Source of the DNA: DATKFM01 sp963851215
Lineage (GTDB): Bacteria > Pseudomonadota > Alphaproteobacteria > Dongiales > Dongiaceae
Direction of reading: 5' to 3'
Assembly: GCA_963851215.1 (NCBI GenBank)
Contig: CAWKOG010000020.1
Location: forward strand, 558,001-622,000
DNA: 64,000 nt
Position numbers and translations under genes: made by a program. The notes below the pieces were generated by a model. It saw only the letters and a list, made by a program, of their open reading frames with translations, was not told the DNA's origin and did not search any database. Numbering within the stretch: the stretch's first letter is position 1; the number at the start of each line of letters is the position of its first letter. Of the stretch, positions 40,913 to 51,039 are shown one piece after another.

Positions 40913-42245
40913 TCAGTCTGTTACAGCGGCAGGCAGGCGGAGGATGGCGCGCGCGCCGCCGGCTGGAGAGGCCTCTAGCCGAATCGAGCCGTCATAGAGT
41001 TCGGCGATCTCGCGCACGATGGCGAGGCCAAGGCCTGAACCGGTACCTGACTCGTCGAGCCGCTTGCCGCGGGCGAAGACGGCCTCGCGCTGGTCGGGCG
41101 CCAGGCCCGGTCCGTCGTCATCGATGGTGAGAAGTATACGTCGCTGTCCGGCGCAGCGCGCCGTCGCACGCGCGCATGGGCCCATTTGCAGGCATTGTCA
41201 GAGGTTGCCGGCATCTCCTCCAGGTCCTGACGCTCGCCGCGGAAGGCGAGGTCGGGAGCCACCCCGACATCGACGCGGCGCGCGGTCGAGATAGATTGCT
41301 CGAGCGTGCGGCGCAGATCCTCGACCACCGGCGCGACACGGTGCGCGCGCCGAGCACCCGCGCGGCGGCGGCGGCGCGGGCGCGCGAGAGATAGTGGTCG
41401 ACATGGCGGCGCATGAGTGGACTGCCGCTTACGGTGTCGGCAAGCGACCGGCGCCGGCGGCCGGCTTCGTTGGTGAGAACGGAGAGCGGCGTCTTCAGGG
41501 CGTGGGCGAGGTTGCTGACCTGCGTGCGTGCGCGCTCCAGCACGGCGGCGTTGTGCTCGACAGCGTGTTGATCTCGCTGGAGAGCGGCACGATCTCCGAC
41601 CGGGAACTCGCCTTCCAGCCGCTCCGCCTTGCCGGTTCGCACGGCGATGATGGCCTGGCGCATGCGGCGCAGCGGCTGAGGCCATAGCGCACCTGCAGGA
41701 ACAGCGCGGCCAGCAGGCCAAAACCGAGGATGCGAGTGACCAGGCGAGCGTGGATTGAAGCTGCGGATCTCGCGTCGATCTCGCTGCGGTCGCCGCCGAC
41801 GGCGAAGTGGAAGCGCCGCGCGCGGCCGGCAGGCCGACCTCGCGCTCGACCAGGCGCAGCGTGCTCTTCGTTCGGGCCGCTGACGTTGGCGAAAGCGGCT
41901 CGGCGCCCTCGCTGGACGCGAGCGGCAGGCGCTTGTTCCAGAGCGAGCGCGATTGCAGCAGCGGCGCGCTTCCGGCCGCGATCTGCCAGTACCAGCCGGA
42001 GTAGGGCCTGTCGAAGCGCGGCTCGCCGAGCCGCGGGACAATGCGGCGAGCGTTCTCGTCGAGCTCGACGACGGCGATCAGGCTGTCCATCAGCGCGTTG
42101 AGCCGCGCATCGAAGCTGCGCACGGCGTAGTCGCGGAAGATCGCCGACAGCACCAGGCCGGCGGCCAGCAGCGCGGCGGCGATCCACAGCCCTGCCGCCA
42201 GGACGAGGCGGAGGGCGAGCGAGTCGAGCGGTGCGGCAGCGTCAT
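40913..42245 (-). CDS. PhoQ-like sensor histidine kinase (several frame breaks)
   Basis: Inner-membrane sensor kinase, ATG at 42243-42245. After a break near 42225 comes the first membrane helix (LWIAAALLAAGLVLSAIFRD), then a short periplasmic sensor (PYSGWYWQIAAGSAPLLQSR), a second helix near 41720, HAMP, a HisKA of the PhoQ type (VSNLAHALKTPLSVLTNEA, with His as phospho-acceptor), and a HATPase with TIDDDGPGLAPDQ and GTGSGLGLAIVREIAELYDG, ending at 40913. Further breaks lie near 41830, 41690, 41590, 41450, 41400, 41210 and 41150. About 440 residues. It follows the response regulator and PepSY genes and is their partner. Confidence 0.85.
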
Positions 42246-42444
42246 GACGCGCGCGCTATCCGAGGATCGAGGGCGCGGCAAAAGACTTCGGGACACAGGG
42301 GTCATAGAAGGATGACGGAGATCGAATTTATCATCTCTGCGAACCTTGTGCTCTGTGTCTCTGTGGTGAATGTTTTGTTGCGGCGGATAATATGATTCGG
42401 CTGGGGAACCGAGGAACGCGAAGCTGTGTTCATCTGGCGGCCGG

Positions 42445-43115
42445 TTACTCTTCTTCGCCCGGCGGGGCCAGGCGGTAGCCGAGGCCGCGCACGGTCTTGA
42501 TGTAGTCGCCGCCCAGCTTCTTGCGCAGGCGGCCGACGAAGACCTCGATGGTGTTGAATTCCCGGTCGAAATCCTGGTCGTAGATATGCTCCGTCAATTC
42601 GGTGCGCGAGACGATCTTGCCCTTGTGGTGCATGAGGTAGTCGAGCAGGCGGAACTCCTGCGCCGTCAGCTTCACCGGCGCGCCATCAACGGTAACACGG
42701 CCGGAGCCGGAATTGATGGCAGGCCGCCGCATTCCAATTCGCCCGAGGAATGGCCGGCGGCGCGGCGGATCAGGGCGCGGATGCGCGCCAGCACTTCCTC
42801 GATCTGGAACGGCTTGGTGACATAGTCGTCGGCGCCGGCGTCGAAGCCCGCGACTTTCTCGCTCCAGCGGTCGCGCGCCGTCAGGATGAGCACGGGCATG
42901 TTTCGGCCGGCGCGGCGCCAGCGCTTGAGCACGCTGACGCCGTCGATGACCGGCAGGCCGAGATCGAGAATCACGGCGTCATAGGGTTCCGTATCGCCGA
43001 GGAAATGGCCTTCCTCGCCGTCCGGCGCCGTATCGACGGCGTAGCCGGCTTCGGTCAATACGGCCTTCAGTTGCCGCTGCAGATCGGCATCATCCTCAAC
43101 AACGAGAACTCGCAC
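42445..43115 (-). CDS. OmpR/PhoP-type response regulator (frame break)
   Basis: DNA-binding partner of the PhoQ-like kinase. GTG start at 43113-43115 (VRVLVVEDDADLQRQLKAVL) after GAGGAAGGGG. Phospho-acceptor in DAVILDLGLPVIDGVSVLKR, conserved Thr/Lys in LILTARDRWSEKV and DDYVTKPFQIEEVL. A break near 42725 precedes the winged helix with LTAQEFRLLDYLMHHKG and IKTVRGLGYRLAPPGEEE. About 222 residues joined. It lies 19 bp after the PepSY gene; 199 bp before the kinase start, which includes a short repeat-like sequence (near 42340-42370). Confidence 0.9.
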
Positions 43116-43134
43116 GGCGCCCCTTCCTCGGTCG

Positions 43135-43511
43135 TCAGCCCTGAACGTCGATAATCTGTCCGGTGTTGCCGTCGACGCCGACATCGACGACGCGGCCGTC
43201 TTTCTGCAACACCCGCACCCGATAGATCCAGCCGCCTCCGGTTTCATAAAGCTGGGTATCGAGAATCTCGCCGTCGATCTGCCGGCGCACGATCCGGCGC
43301 ACTTCCTTCAGCGATACCGCTGGTCCGGAGCCGCCCTGATTCTGCGCCTCGTCCCAAATGGGCGTGGACGCGAAATCGCCGGCATCGGGCTGTCCTGCAA
43401 ACGGCCAATCGCCGTCGTCGGCAACGGCCGGCAACGGCAAGATTCGCCCCAGGCCAGGCCGGCCAAAGCGATGGCAATCAGGCAGTTAATGCGGAGTGCA
43501 GCAGTTTTCAT
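43135..43511 (-). CDS. Exported PepSY-domain protein (frame break)
   Basis: First gene of the two-component operon. ATG at 43509-43511 gives a signal peptide, INCLIAIALAGLAWG; a break near 43443 leads to LPLPAVADDGDWPFAGQPDA and a single PepSY domain, VSLKEVRRIVRRQIDGEILD, WIYRVRVLQKDGRVVDVGVD and the end NTGQIIDVQG. About 125 residues. PepSY proteins ahead of PhoP/PhoQ-like systems are common and are thought to influence the sensor or periplasmic proteolysis; that role is inferred. Divergent from the exported protein at 43647. Confidence 0.85.
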
Positions 43512-43646
43512 GGGCCGGCATCATACGGATTGAGCCTGAACGGCGCATGAATATGGCGCTCAAACTCCGTTCAGGTGTGGTGATGCAGGATAGCGTCACC
43601 ATGCGGTTGGTAAAGCCGCGATTGAGGAAGGAAAGGATACCCCAAA

Positions 43647-44196
43647 ATGAAAACAGTGCTGAGTGCTGCCGCTATGTTCGGCCTGCTGCTTGCCGCCAGC
43701 GCCAACAATTCCGCGGCCGCCACCGAGGCCTATCACCGTAGCGCGCCTGGGGGCGCAGCGGCGGTCGCCGGAACACCGGGTGCCAACGACCGAGGCGGCA
43801 TCATCTATGTCACCGATGACTGGGATGATGACGATTACTACGGTCGTCGCCTTATCAGCGCTACAACCAGTGGCCATACCCGCAGCAGAACAATAACTGG
43901 CCCTATGCGCAGCCGAACAACGGCAGCTACCCGGAATACGGCGAAAAAGGCTGGCGCAGTCGCGACTGGAGCAACCCGTGAAATCAGCCCCCCCAGACTC
44001 GCACTATGTCAACCGGCAGCCCCTGCCCCGCCATGTCATCGTCCACAAGCTGCAGAGGCACCACTTCTATAACGTGCAGAAGATCAAGGCGAAGAAGGGC
44101 TACTACAGAGTCTACGCCTTCGATCGCTACCGCCGCCCGGTTTCCGTGATCGTCGATCCCTACACCGGCAGAATTCTGCGCGTCGGACCCCGATAG
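43647..44196 (+). CDS. Exported protein with PepSY-like C-terminus (frame breaks)
   Basis: ATG at 43647 after GGAAAGGA. Signal peptide MKTVLSAAAMFGLLLAASA. The first part ends with an acidic stretch (VTDDWDDDDYYG); after a break near 43853 follows an Asn/Gln/Tyr-rich segment (YNQWPYPQQNNNWPYAQPN), and after another near 43975 a basic domain with HVIVHKLQRHHFYNVQKIKA and YRVYAFDRYRRPVSVIVDPY, which ends RILRVGPR. The last domain resembles one PepSY-like unit. About 180 residues. It shares a 135-bp divergent region with the PepSY/regulator/kinase operon, so it may be a target of that system. Confidence 0.6.
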
Positions 44197-44216
44197 CCCG
44201 GCACGCGGATGCGGGG

Positions 44217-44285
44217 AGCAGGCCGGACCTGATGCCAGGTCCATCGCGCCCCCAACGATCTGTGCTTCAACTTGGCCGGCCTGCT
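44217..44285. terminator. Nested inverted repeats between convergent genes
   Basis: AGCAGGCCGG (44217-44226) and CCGGCCTGCT (44276-44285) are a perfect 10-bp inverted repeat. Inside it GACCTG (44226-44231) and CAGGTC (44236-44241) form a second perfect hairpin. Placed between two convergent genes, it probably ends transcription in both directions, although no T tract follows. Confidence 0.5.
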
Positions 44286-44297
44286 CTTCCGCGCTTC

Positions 44298-45554
44298 CTA
44301 TAGGCCTGAGATTTTCTTGTCGGCGGCGCTTTCCCTCGGGGGAAAGCGCCGCTCGGCGACATCCTCGATCAGCCGCACATGACGGGTTAGGCAATCGGCG
44401 AGCTGATAGCGTTCGATCACCGTCTGGCGCGCCTTCTGCCGCAAAGATTTGTACTTCTCCGGATCCTTCAGCACTTCCTCCACGCGGTCGGCCACGGATT
44501 GCGGCGAGAAGAAATCCACCAGCAGACCATTCTGCCCTCCTGCAGCACCTCCCGCACCGGCGGCGTATCCGAGCCGATGAGCAGACAGCCCGTGGCCATC
44601 GACTCCATCATCGACCAGGACAGCACGAAGGGATAGGTCAGGTAGATGTGAACAGCGGAAACCTGCAGCACGCGGATGAACTGGTCGTACGGCACCTGGC
44701 CGATGAAATGCACGCGCGCCGGATCGATGGTCACTTCGCTCAAATGTTTCTGCCGGTATGTCTCGCCCTTGGGCAGCCGCTGGCCGTAACTGACATCGTC
44801 GCCACCCACAATGATGAACCGAGCATTGGGTCGGCGGCGGCACATGTCTTCCAGCGCGCGCATGTAGGTCGGGAACCCTCGATAGGGTCCAGATTGCGAG
44901 CGACATAGGTCACGACCTCGTCGCCCGCCGGACGACGGATCCGTCCGGCAGTAGTATACGACGCCTTCGGATACCGGCTTCGCGACTTCGGTATCGATGC
45001 CATCATGGATCAGCGAGATCTGCTTGCGCCACCATTCCGGATACTGCCGGCCGCTGCCATTCCGTCGGGCTGACGCCCCAATCCATCGATTCCAGCGACA
45101 GCATATGCGCCGCGTTCTTGACGCGCACGCGGCAGAGATCGTCGATCTCCACGGGGTAGGCCGGATCGAAGCCCACATCCGCGCCGACGGCCCGATAGTA
45201 GAACTCGCAGAACACCAGCAGGCGCGCGTCCGGAAACACGTCCTTGATCAACAGGGATTGCCCCAGCTCGGATGGGCGCAGATCACATCCGGAATGAACC
45301 CCGCCTTCTTCAGTTGGATCGCCGCGCGGGCAACCCCCTGGCCGTTCAAAACGAAGCCTTCGAAGTTCCTGATATAGCGATGGGTGTTCGGTCCCGCCTG
45401 CCGGGTCGGCTTGTATTCGACCTTGGAAACGCCGTTAACGTTCGGCTTGCCCGGCTGGGTGAGGAACGCGACCTTGTTGCCGGGCATCGCGGCCAATGTG
45501 GCGCAAGATGCTTGTACTGGCCCGGGCAATTTGGTGGATGAATAGGATGTTCAG
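44298..45554 (-). CDS. GT4-family glycosyltransferase (frame breaks)
   Basis: A cytosolic GT-B glycosyltransferase of about 415 residues. The N-terminus reads NILFIHQ, then after a break near 45530 AAMPGNKVAFLTQPGKPNVN. It continues DARLLVFCEFYYRAVGADVG (break near 45255), ISLIHDGIDTEVAKPVSEGV (break near 45060), VVTYVARNLDPI, RFIIVGGDDVSYGQRLPKGE, and the GT4 C-terminal motif SWSMMESMATGCLLIGSDTP (the E-x7-E-like loop). Breaks also near 44880-44935 and 44540. No ATG is in the right place; the CTG at 45552-45554 marks where the family N-terminus begins, and a long in-frame ATG lies at 45638. Sugar donor and acceptor unknown; a polysaccharide role is likely. Confidence 0.8.
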
Positions 45555-45695
45555 GAGAACGGCAATCGATACTGCTGCCCGCGCAGTCCTGTCGGCGGCC
45601 CGCGGATCGATGCGGCGAAAATGGCTGAAAGCGGTCAATCCGGCAATGGCGAAGCCGAGACAGCGGCCAACTGGATTCGGTGTTCTGCATGCACA

Positions 45696-47280
45696 TCAAG
45701 GTGTAGAGGGCGGCGAAACCAAGCGGAGCCGCGGCGCGCCGGCCGTTTCTATCGTGCCCGTCCGAGACAGATAGTCGGTCAGGTGCTGGACCAGGAGTTC
45801 GGCGGTACGCAGATCGACGATGCGGTGTGCCTTGACGAACACGCCGTAGCCGTCGCCGCCCACGGCAATGAATCGTTCACGGCCAGCAGGTAGGTGTGAT
45901 CGAGCCTCAGCGGCTTCCCGTCGATCGTGATGCCGGTGACGCGATGATCTGCCGGACGGCTGGGATCGAAGCTGGCTTCCAGTCCGGAGACGATGGGGAA
46001 CGTGCCGTATACTCGTCAAACTGGCTTACGCCATTTTCCAATGCGATCTTGATCTGCTCGCCGCTGACCCGAAGAAGCAGCACGCGGCTCTCGAATGGAA
46101 GCCACTGGACCAGGGAGCGCCGGGTGATCGGCGTTCCGCGGGAATCACCTGGTCGGCGTGGATGGCCCCGGCATTGATCAACGCCACATCGGCCTTGAGC
46201 GCGGACCGCATCGCGTCGGCAACGGCGTCGGCGAACGGCGAATTGCCTTCGCGCACGACGACGTCCCTGATATCCAGGTCGTGTCGACAACGCCGATGCG
46301 CGAACCCAGTTCGTGTGAAAGAGTCAGGAGCAGGCGCTGGACTTCGTCGGCAATTTCAATATCCGGCTGGACATTCAGACTGTCGATCGATCGGAAATCC
46401 ACCGACCAGCGAAACCGCAGTTCAACCCGCGGCTGGATCGCATCGATCGCTTGCCCGCCTTCCAACAAGTCCGAGAGATCATCGCCGCCAACGGTTTCGA
46501 CTCTGTAGCGGTCGAGCCGAAGATCCAGGAGATGACATGCTCTGCATCGCGGCTGGAGGCGGCGGCGGCCGTACGTCCATCGAACGAGGCATGCAGCCGC
46601 TCGCCTGCGCCCAGGACCAGATCCACCAGACCGCTGTTGATCAGCGCCCTCTCCTCCGCTTCATTCACGGCGCCCAGCACGGCCACCAGATCGGCGCCGG
46701 CTTGACGCAGTGCCGGGCGACCCGCTCGATCAGGGCGAGGGCGATTCCACCGCGACCGGTCCCGGGCGCGATACTTCCTGAAGGTCCGACCGCGCCATAC
46801 CAATGAAGGCGATGCGAATACCGTCGGCTTCGTAGAACCAGGTCGGCACTGCCGAACCGATCGGCTCGCATCGGCCGTCCGCACATTCGCCAGCAGGACG
46901 GAAATCTCGCCTCCTTCGCGCGCTCGCCGGCGGCTGCCGCACCGAAGTCGAACTCGTGATTGCCGAACGCCATGACGTCGATGCCGATCGCGGTTGAGCA
47001 GATCGATCATGTACGCGCCCTGATCGTTGCCGCTGAGCAGCGACGGCGAAATGGCATTTCCCGCATGGGCGACGATCACGCGCTTCCGGCTCGCCCGCTG
47101 CAATTGATGATTGACGCGAGTTTCGCAAGCCCGCCGCGGTCGGCTATGTCCTCCGCGCGCGGCAAATCATTGACAAGGACGATGGTGACCTCGACCGGGC
47201 CGTCGGCCCGGCAAGGCTCCGCTTGCAGCCCACCGAGGGCGCAACGCAAGCAACGCCGCCATTGCCAGAGAACGGAACAT
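45696..47280 (-). CDS. 5'-nucleotidase/UshA-like metallophosphoesterase (many frame breaks)
   Basis: Probably an exported nucleotide or phosphoester hydrolase. ATG at 47278-47280 after AAAGGAAG gives MFRSLAMAALLALR, a short signal peptide. The calcineurin-like domain shows VIVAHAGNAISPSLLSGNDQ and MAFGNHEFDFGAAAAGE (the GNHE metal motif). A middle part reads LVAVLGAVNEAEERALINSG and VDLVLGAGERLHASFDGRTA. The C-terminal 5'-nucleotidase domain has DVALINAGAIHADQVIPA and NERFIAVGGDGYGVFVKA. The usual first metal motif D-x-H reads NDLP and the usual GD reads GN, so two ligands seem altered. Breaks occur about every 150-250 bp. About 520 residues joined. Confidence 0.75.
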
Positions 47281-47412
47281 ACTTCCTTTTCGCCGCCGGA
47301 TCCCCACAAAATACCGAGTATAGTATTCCCGGCGAATTCAAGCGTATTACTAGGATACCAAAAGACAACAAAACAGTGTATAATCGGCGTGGGCGTCTTT
47401 CGGGGGCTTCCC

Positions 47413-48077
47413 ATGGGCAGGATAGCGCACGCATTCGCAGTTGCAATATTGGTCTCCGCTGCATTTTTCGGCAGCCGGGCCTGCAATTGGCCGATTATCC
47501 TAAGTATGCCGTAAATATGCAAGCGACCCCGTCCTGGGCGGCGAGAAAAAAGTCATAAAGGGCTTTCGCCTGACCCCCAAATGGGACCGGGTTCGCAAGC
47601 TAATCATCGATGGTTACGACGAGAAATCGAGAGGCTGGCAGCTTGGATCGCCTGGGCCAAATCGCTTGCAGCCGAAGTCTCCAACCGACCGGCTGCTGGC
47701 GATCAACAAGCGGGTCAATAGCGAGTTTCGCTACGACATCGACCCTGAAATCTGGGACCAGGATGACTATTGGGCGCAGCCGATCGAGGCGAAGCGCAAG
47801 GGGCGCCTGGACTGCGAGGACTACGCCATTTTCAAGTTATTCCTGGCACGGACCGCCGGGGTCGACGACAAGGACCTGGCCATCGCCGTCGGGAAGATCC
47901 GCAGCACCGGCGAGTTCCACGCCATCATGCTCGGCTCCGACGGGGAGTCACTCTACGTCCTGGACAACCGCACGAACTATATGCGCGACACGGACACCTA
48001 CAGCGACTTCCTGGTCATGTACTCGGTCAGATTTTACCGAGGTCTGGTACTATCCCCGCGCCTACAAGAATAACTAG
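47413..48077 (+). CDS. Bacterial transglutaminase-like cysteine proteinase, LapG family (frame breaks)
   Basis: Periplasmic cysteine proteinase of the BTLCP/DUF920 family, whose best-known member, LapG, cuts large adhesins to release biofilm cells. ATG at 47413 gives a signal peptide, IAHAFAVAILVSAAFFGSRA. Breaks near 47480, 47550 and 47650 are followed by INKRVNSEFRYDIDPEIWDQ and the catalytic triad: Cys in KGRLDCEDYAIFKLF, His in TGEFHAIMLGS, Asp in LYVLDNRTNYM. A last break near 48030 gives the end EVWYYPRAYKNN. About 220 residues. No LapD-like receptor or adhesin gene is near. Divergent from the 5'-nucleotidase-like gene. Confidence 0.82.
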
Positions 48078-48133
48078 GCCGCGGCGGGCATCCGATTCGA
48101 AAGCCCGTTAGCCGGTCTCGGATAGGCGTTCGG

Positions 48134-50868
48134 TCAGGTCTGCTGACGGTCGCGGGCGTCACTGCGCCGCGCCCTTGGCGCCTGGCCCGTATCGAAGATG
48201 CTCACGACATCGAGCAGCCCGTCGATCTGCCGGTCGACGGCATTGAGGGCGGCGTTCGATTCCTCGACCATGGCCGCATTCTTCTGCGTCACCGTCTCCA
48301 TCTCGTTGACCGAAGCATCGACCTGTTGCACGCCATCGGACTGCTCGCGGCTCGCGGCAGCGATCTCCGAGACGATTTCGGCGACCCGCTTCACCGACGT
48401 GACGATGTCGCTCAGCGAATGCCCGGCCTTGTTTACGAGATCGACGCCGCGGGTCACATGAGTGCCGCTGCTGCTGATCAGGCCTTTGATTTCCTTGGAA
48501 GCCTGGCCGGCACGTCCGGCGAGCGCCCGCACCTCTGCCGCCACGACGGCAAAGCCCCGGCCCGCATCGCCTGCCCGCGCGGCTTCGACCGCGGCGTTCA
48601 ATGCCAGCAGATTGGTCTGGAAGGCGATTTCTTCGATCAGGCCGACGATATCGGCAATACGGTTGGCGGAGTCCTGGATCATGGCCACGGCCTCGACGGC
48701 CGACTGCGCCACCTGGCCGCCATTCTCCGCAGCCTTGCGCGCCGCAACCATCAGCTGATTGGCGGTCTGGGCATTCTCGGCGTTCTGCCGCACGGTCGCG
48801 GACATCTGGCGGATGGCGGCCGCCATCTCTTCCAACGAGGAAACCTGTTCTTCGGTGCGCGACGACAGATCCTGCGATCCGGCCGTAAGCTGCACAGTCG
48901 CATCCTTGATCACGGTCATGCCCTGGACGGTGCTGCCGACGATCGCCGCCAGCTTCTCCGCCGTGGCGTTGCTGTCATCCTTCAGCCGCTGCAACTCGCC
49001 GCGGTAGTCGCCGTCAATGCGCTTTGTCAGATCGCCCTGAGCCAGGGCCGACATCATCTCCACGACTTCGTTGAGGGCCTTGCTGACCGCATCGGCCCAG
49101 CGGTTCATGCCTTCGCCCAGCTTGAGCATCAGGCCGCTGCGGCCGGCGAGTTCGACGCGGCGCGACAGGTCGCCGGCGGCGGCGGCATCGACGAACGCCG
49201 CCAGATCCGCATTGAAAGCGATGCTCCGCCTCCCGCTCGCTCATCGCCTCCGTGACATCCATCCATTCGATGACCGCACCCAGGCGATCGCCGCTTGCGC
49301 CCACCACGGGATTCAGGATGACATTGACGTGACGCTTGCCGATGACGATCCGTTCCTGATGCCCCGTGGCCAAGTCCGCGAAATGCACCCGCAATCCCTC
49401 CGAACCGCCCAGCAACTTGGCCAGCTCGAGGCCCTCGAGGTTGTCGGCGCGGAAATCCGCTGCCGCGCTCCGCATGTCGCTCTCGTGGCGCTGGAAGTAG
49501 GCCCGCGCCGCCTGATTGGCATAGTTCACCTTGCCCTGGAGATCCGTCGTCAGGGTCGCGCTGGAGGCGTTGTCCAGCGCGGTCTGGCTGCGCGCCGCGC
49601 GCACGCCCGTGGAACGGATCACCCGCAACGCCTTCGCCAAGTCGCCGATTTCGTCGGGGCGGTTCTCGCCGGGCACCACCACGGTTTGATCGCCGCCGGC
49701 GAGCTTGCCCACGGCGCCGGCCATCTGCTTCAGCGGCCGGGCGACACGGCGCAACACGTAGAACCAGACGATCGAGGCGGAGAATGCCAAGCTGATCAGG
49801 ATTATCGCGACAATGAGCTGATTGCCGTTTTCGACCGAGCGCTCGACCGCGCGCTGATCGGCTGCGACCCGGCCCCGGCTCGACGAGACGACCCGGCGGA
49901 TCTCGTTGCCAAGCGAGTTCATGAGCTCGCGCGTGCGATCCAGGGCGCCGGCGACGTCTTTCGCCGCCGATAGCTCCCGGCTCTTCTGTTCGAACAGGCC
50001 GATGGCGCCCGGACCGTACTCCCGCAACACGTCGAATTTCTTTCGCGTCGCCGCTTTGGTCGCGGGATCGCGCTGATTGGTGATCCCCTTCTCCAGCGAC
50101 ATGGCGATCGCGCTGAAATCGACTTCCTGTGACGTCAGCAACTCCGGGTCGGTCGTCTGACTTACGGCCTCCAGGATGGCGAGCATCCGGTTGGCATCGG
50201 CTTCCGACTTCGACAAGGCTGCGGTTTCCGTGACGCCGGTCAGGATCTGGTCCGCGGCAGTCGCACTCGGCAGGTATTGAATGTTGTTGGTCGCCGCCAG
50301 CACCTCGTTGAACCGCTTTCCGGCATGGACGGCGAGTATCTGCACCAGGGCATCGTGCGCCGCGGTGATCATGACGAGCATTTCCTTCTGCTGCTTGCGC
50401 AGGAGCAGCATGGTCTTGATCCGCTCGCTCACGGCAAGGAGGTTGCTGTGCATTTCCGAGACGACTTCCTCGGGGATTTTATCTTTCCCTTCAGCCTCGA
50501 GTTTCTTGTTCAGATCATTGAGCTTGGCGCGGAAGCGAACGGCGTCCACCGAGAGCTTCTGCGACAGCGCCGCCCGCTCGTTCTTCGGTTCGTACTCCGG
50601 CGAGCACTTCGATCGACGCCGAGAGGCTGGAGCCCTCGACCTGCAGAGTCAGCGCGTCCGTCATCGTCGGCAGGCTTTCCGCCGCCACCGAGCTGAAACG
50701 GTCGCGGATGTCCGCGAACGACGTCCAGGCGACAACGCCGGCAACGACGCTCATCATGGTGATGGCGAAGAAGGCGCCGAGCATCTTCACGCCGATGCCC
50801 GACAATCGGCGGCGAATCCGTCTCAGCAACGTTGTGCTGGCCGCTTTAGGCGGCATGGTCTGCTGCAT
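48134..50868 (-). CDS. Methyl-accepting chemotaxis protein with PAS domain (two frame breaks)
   Basis: Transmembrane chemoreceptor of about 910 residues. ATG at 50866-50868. First membrane helix MLGAFFAITMMSVVAGVVAW, a large periplasmic helical sensor, second helix VAIILISLAFSASIVWFYVL, HAMP (RPLKQMAGAVGKLAGGDQT), a PAS-like domain with NVILNPVVGASGDRLGAVIE, a second HAMP-like part, and the signalling hairpin with tip EIAFQTNLLALNAAVEAA and VVAAEVRALAGRAGQASKE. Breaks near 50580 and 49216. PAS after HAMP is less usual and may add a cytoplasmic or redox sensor. No CheR-binding pentapeptide is seen at the C-terminus. Convergent with the LapG-like gene. Confidence 0.9.
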
Positions 50869-51039
50869 CGTCAATCTGGGCCACCAGTTCTCGGAGCCGG
50901 CGACGCAGATGCAAAGCCAATGGAAACGATCCCGCGGTCATGACTGCGAGAATCGGCTATGTCATCCTTGCAGGTCGCGACAGCCCATTGTTCGTCAAAC
51001 CCCAGCCCGCACGATACAAGGGCAATGGTTGCGCCGTGG

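Noticed and set aside
42330..42372. CTCTGTGTCTCTGTGGTGAA-type short repeat before the PhoQ-like kinase
   Set aside because: Looks like a small repeated intergenic word, but a single copy in the window; cannot be called a mobile element or regulatory site from this alone.
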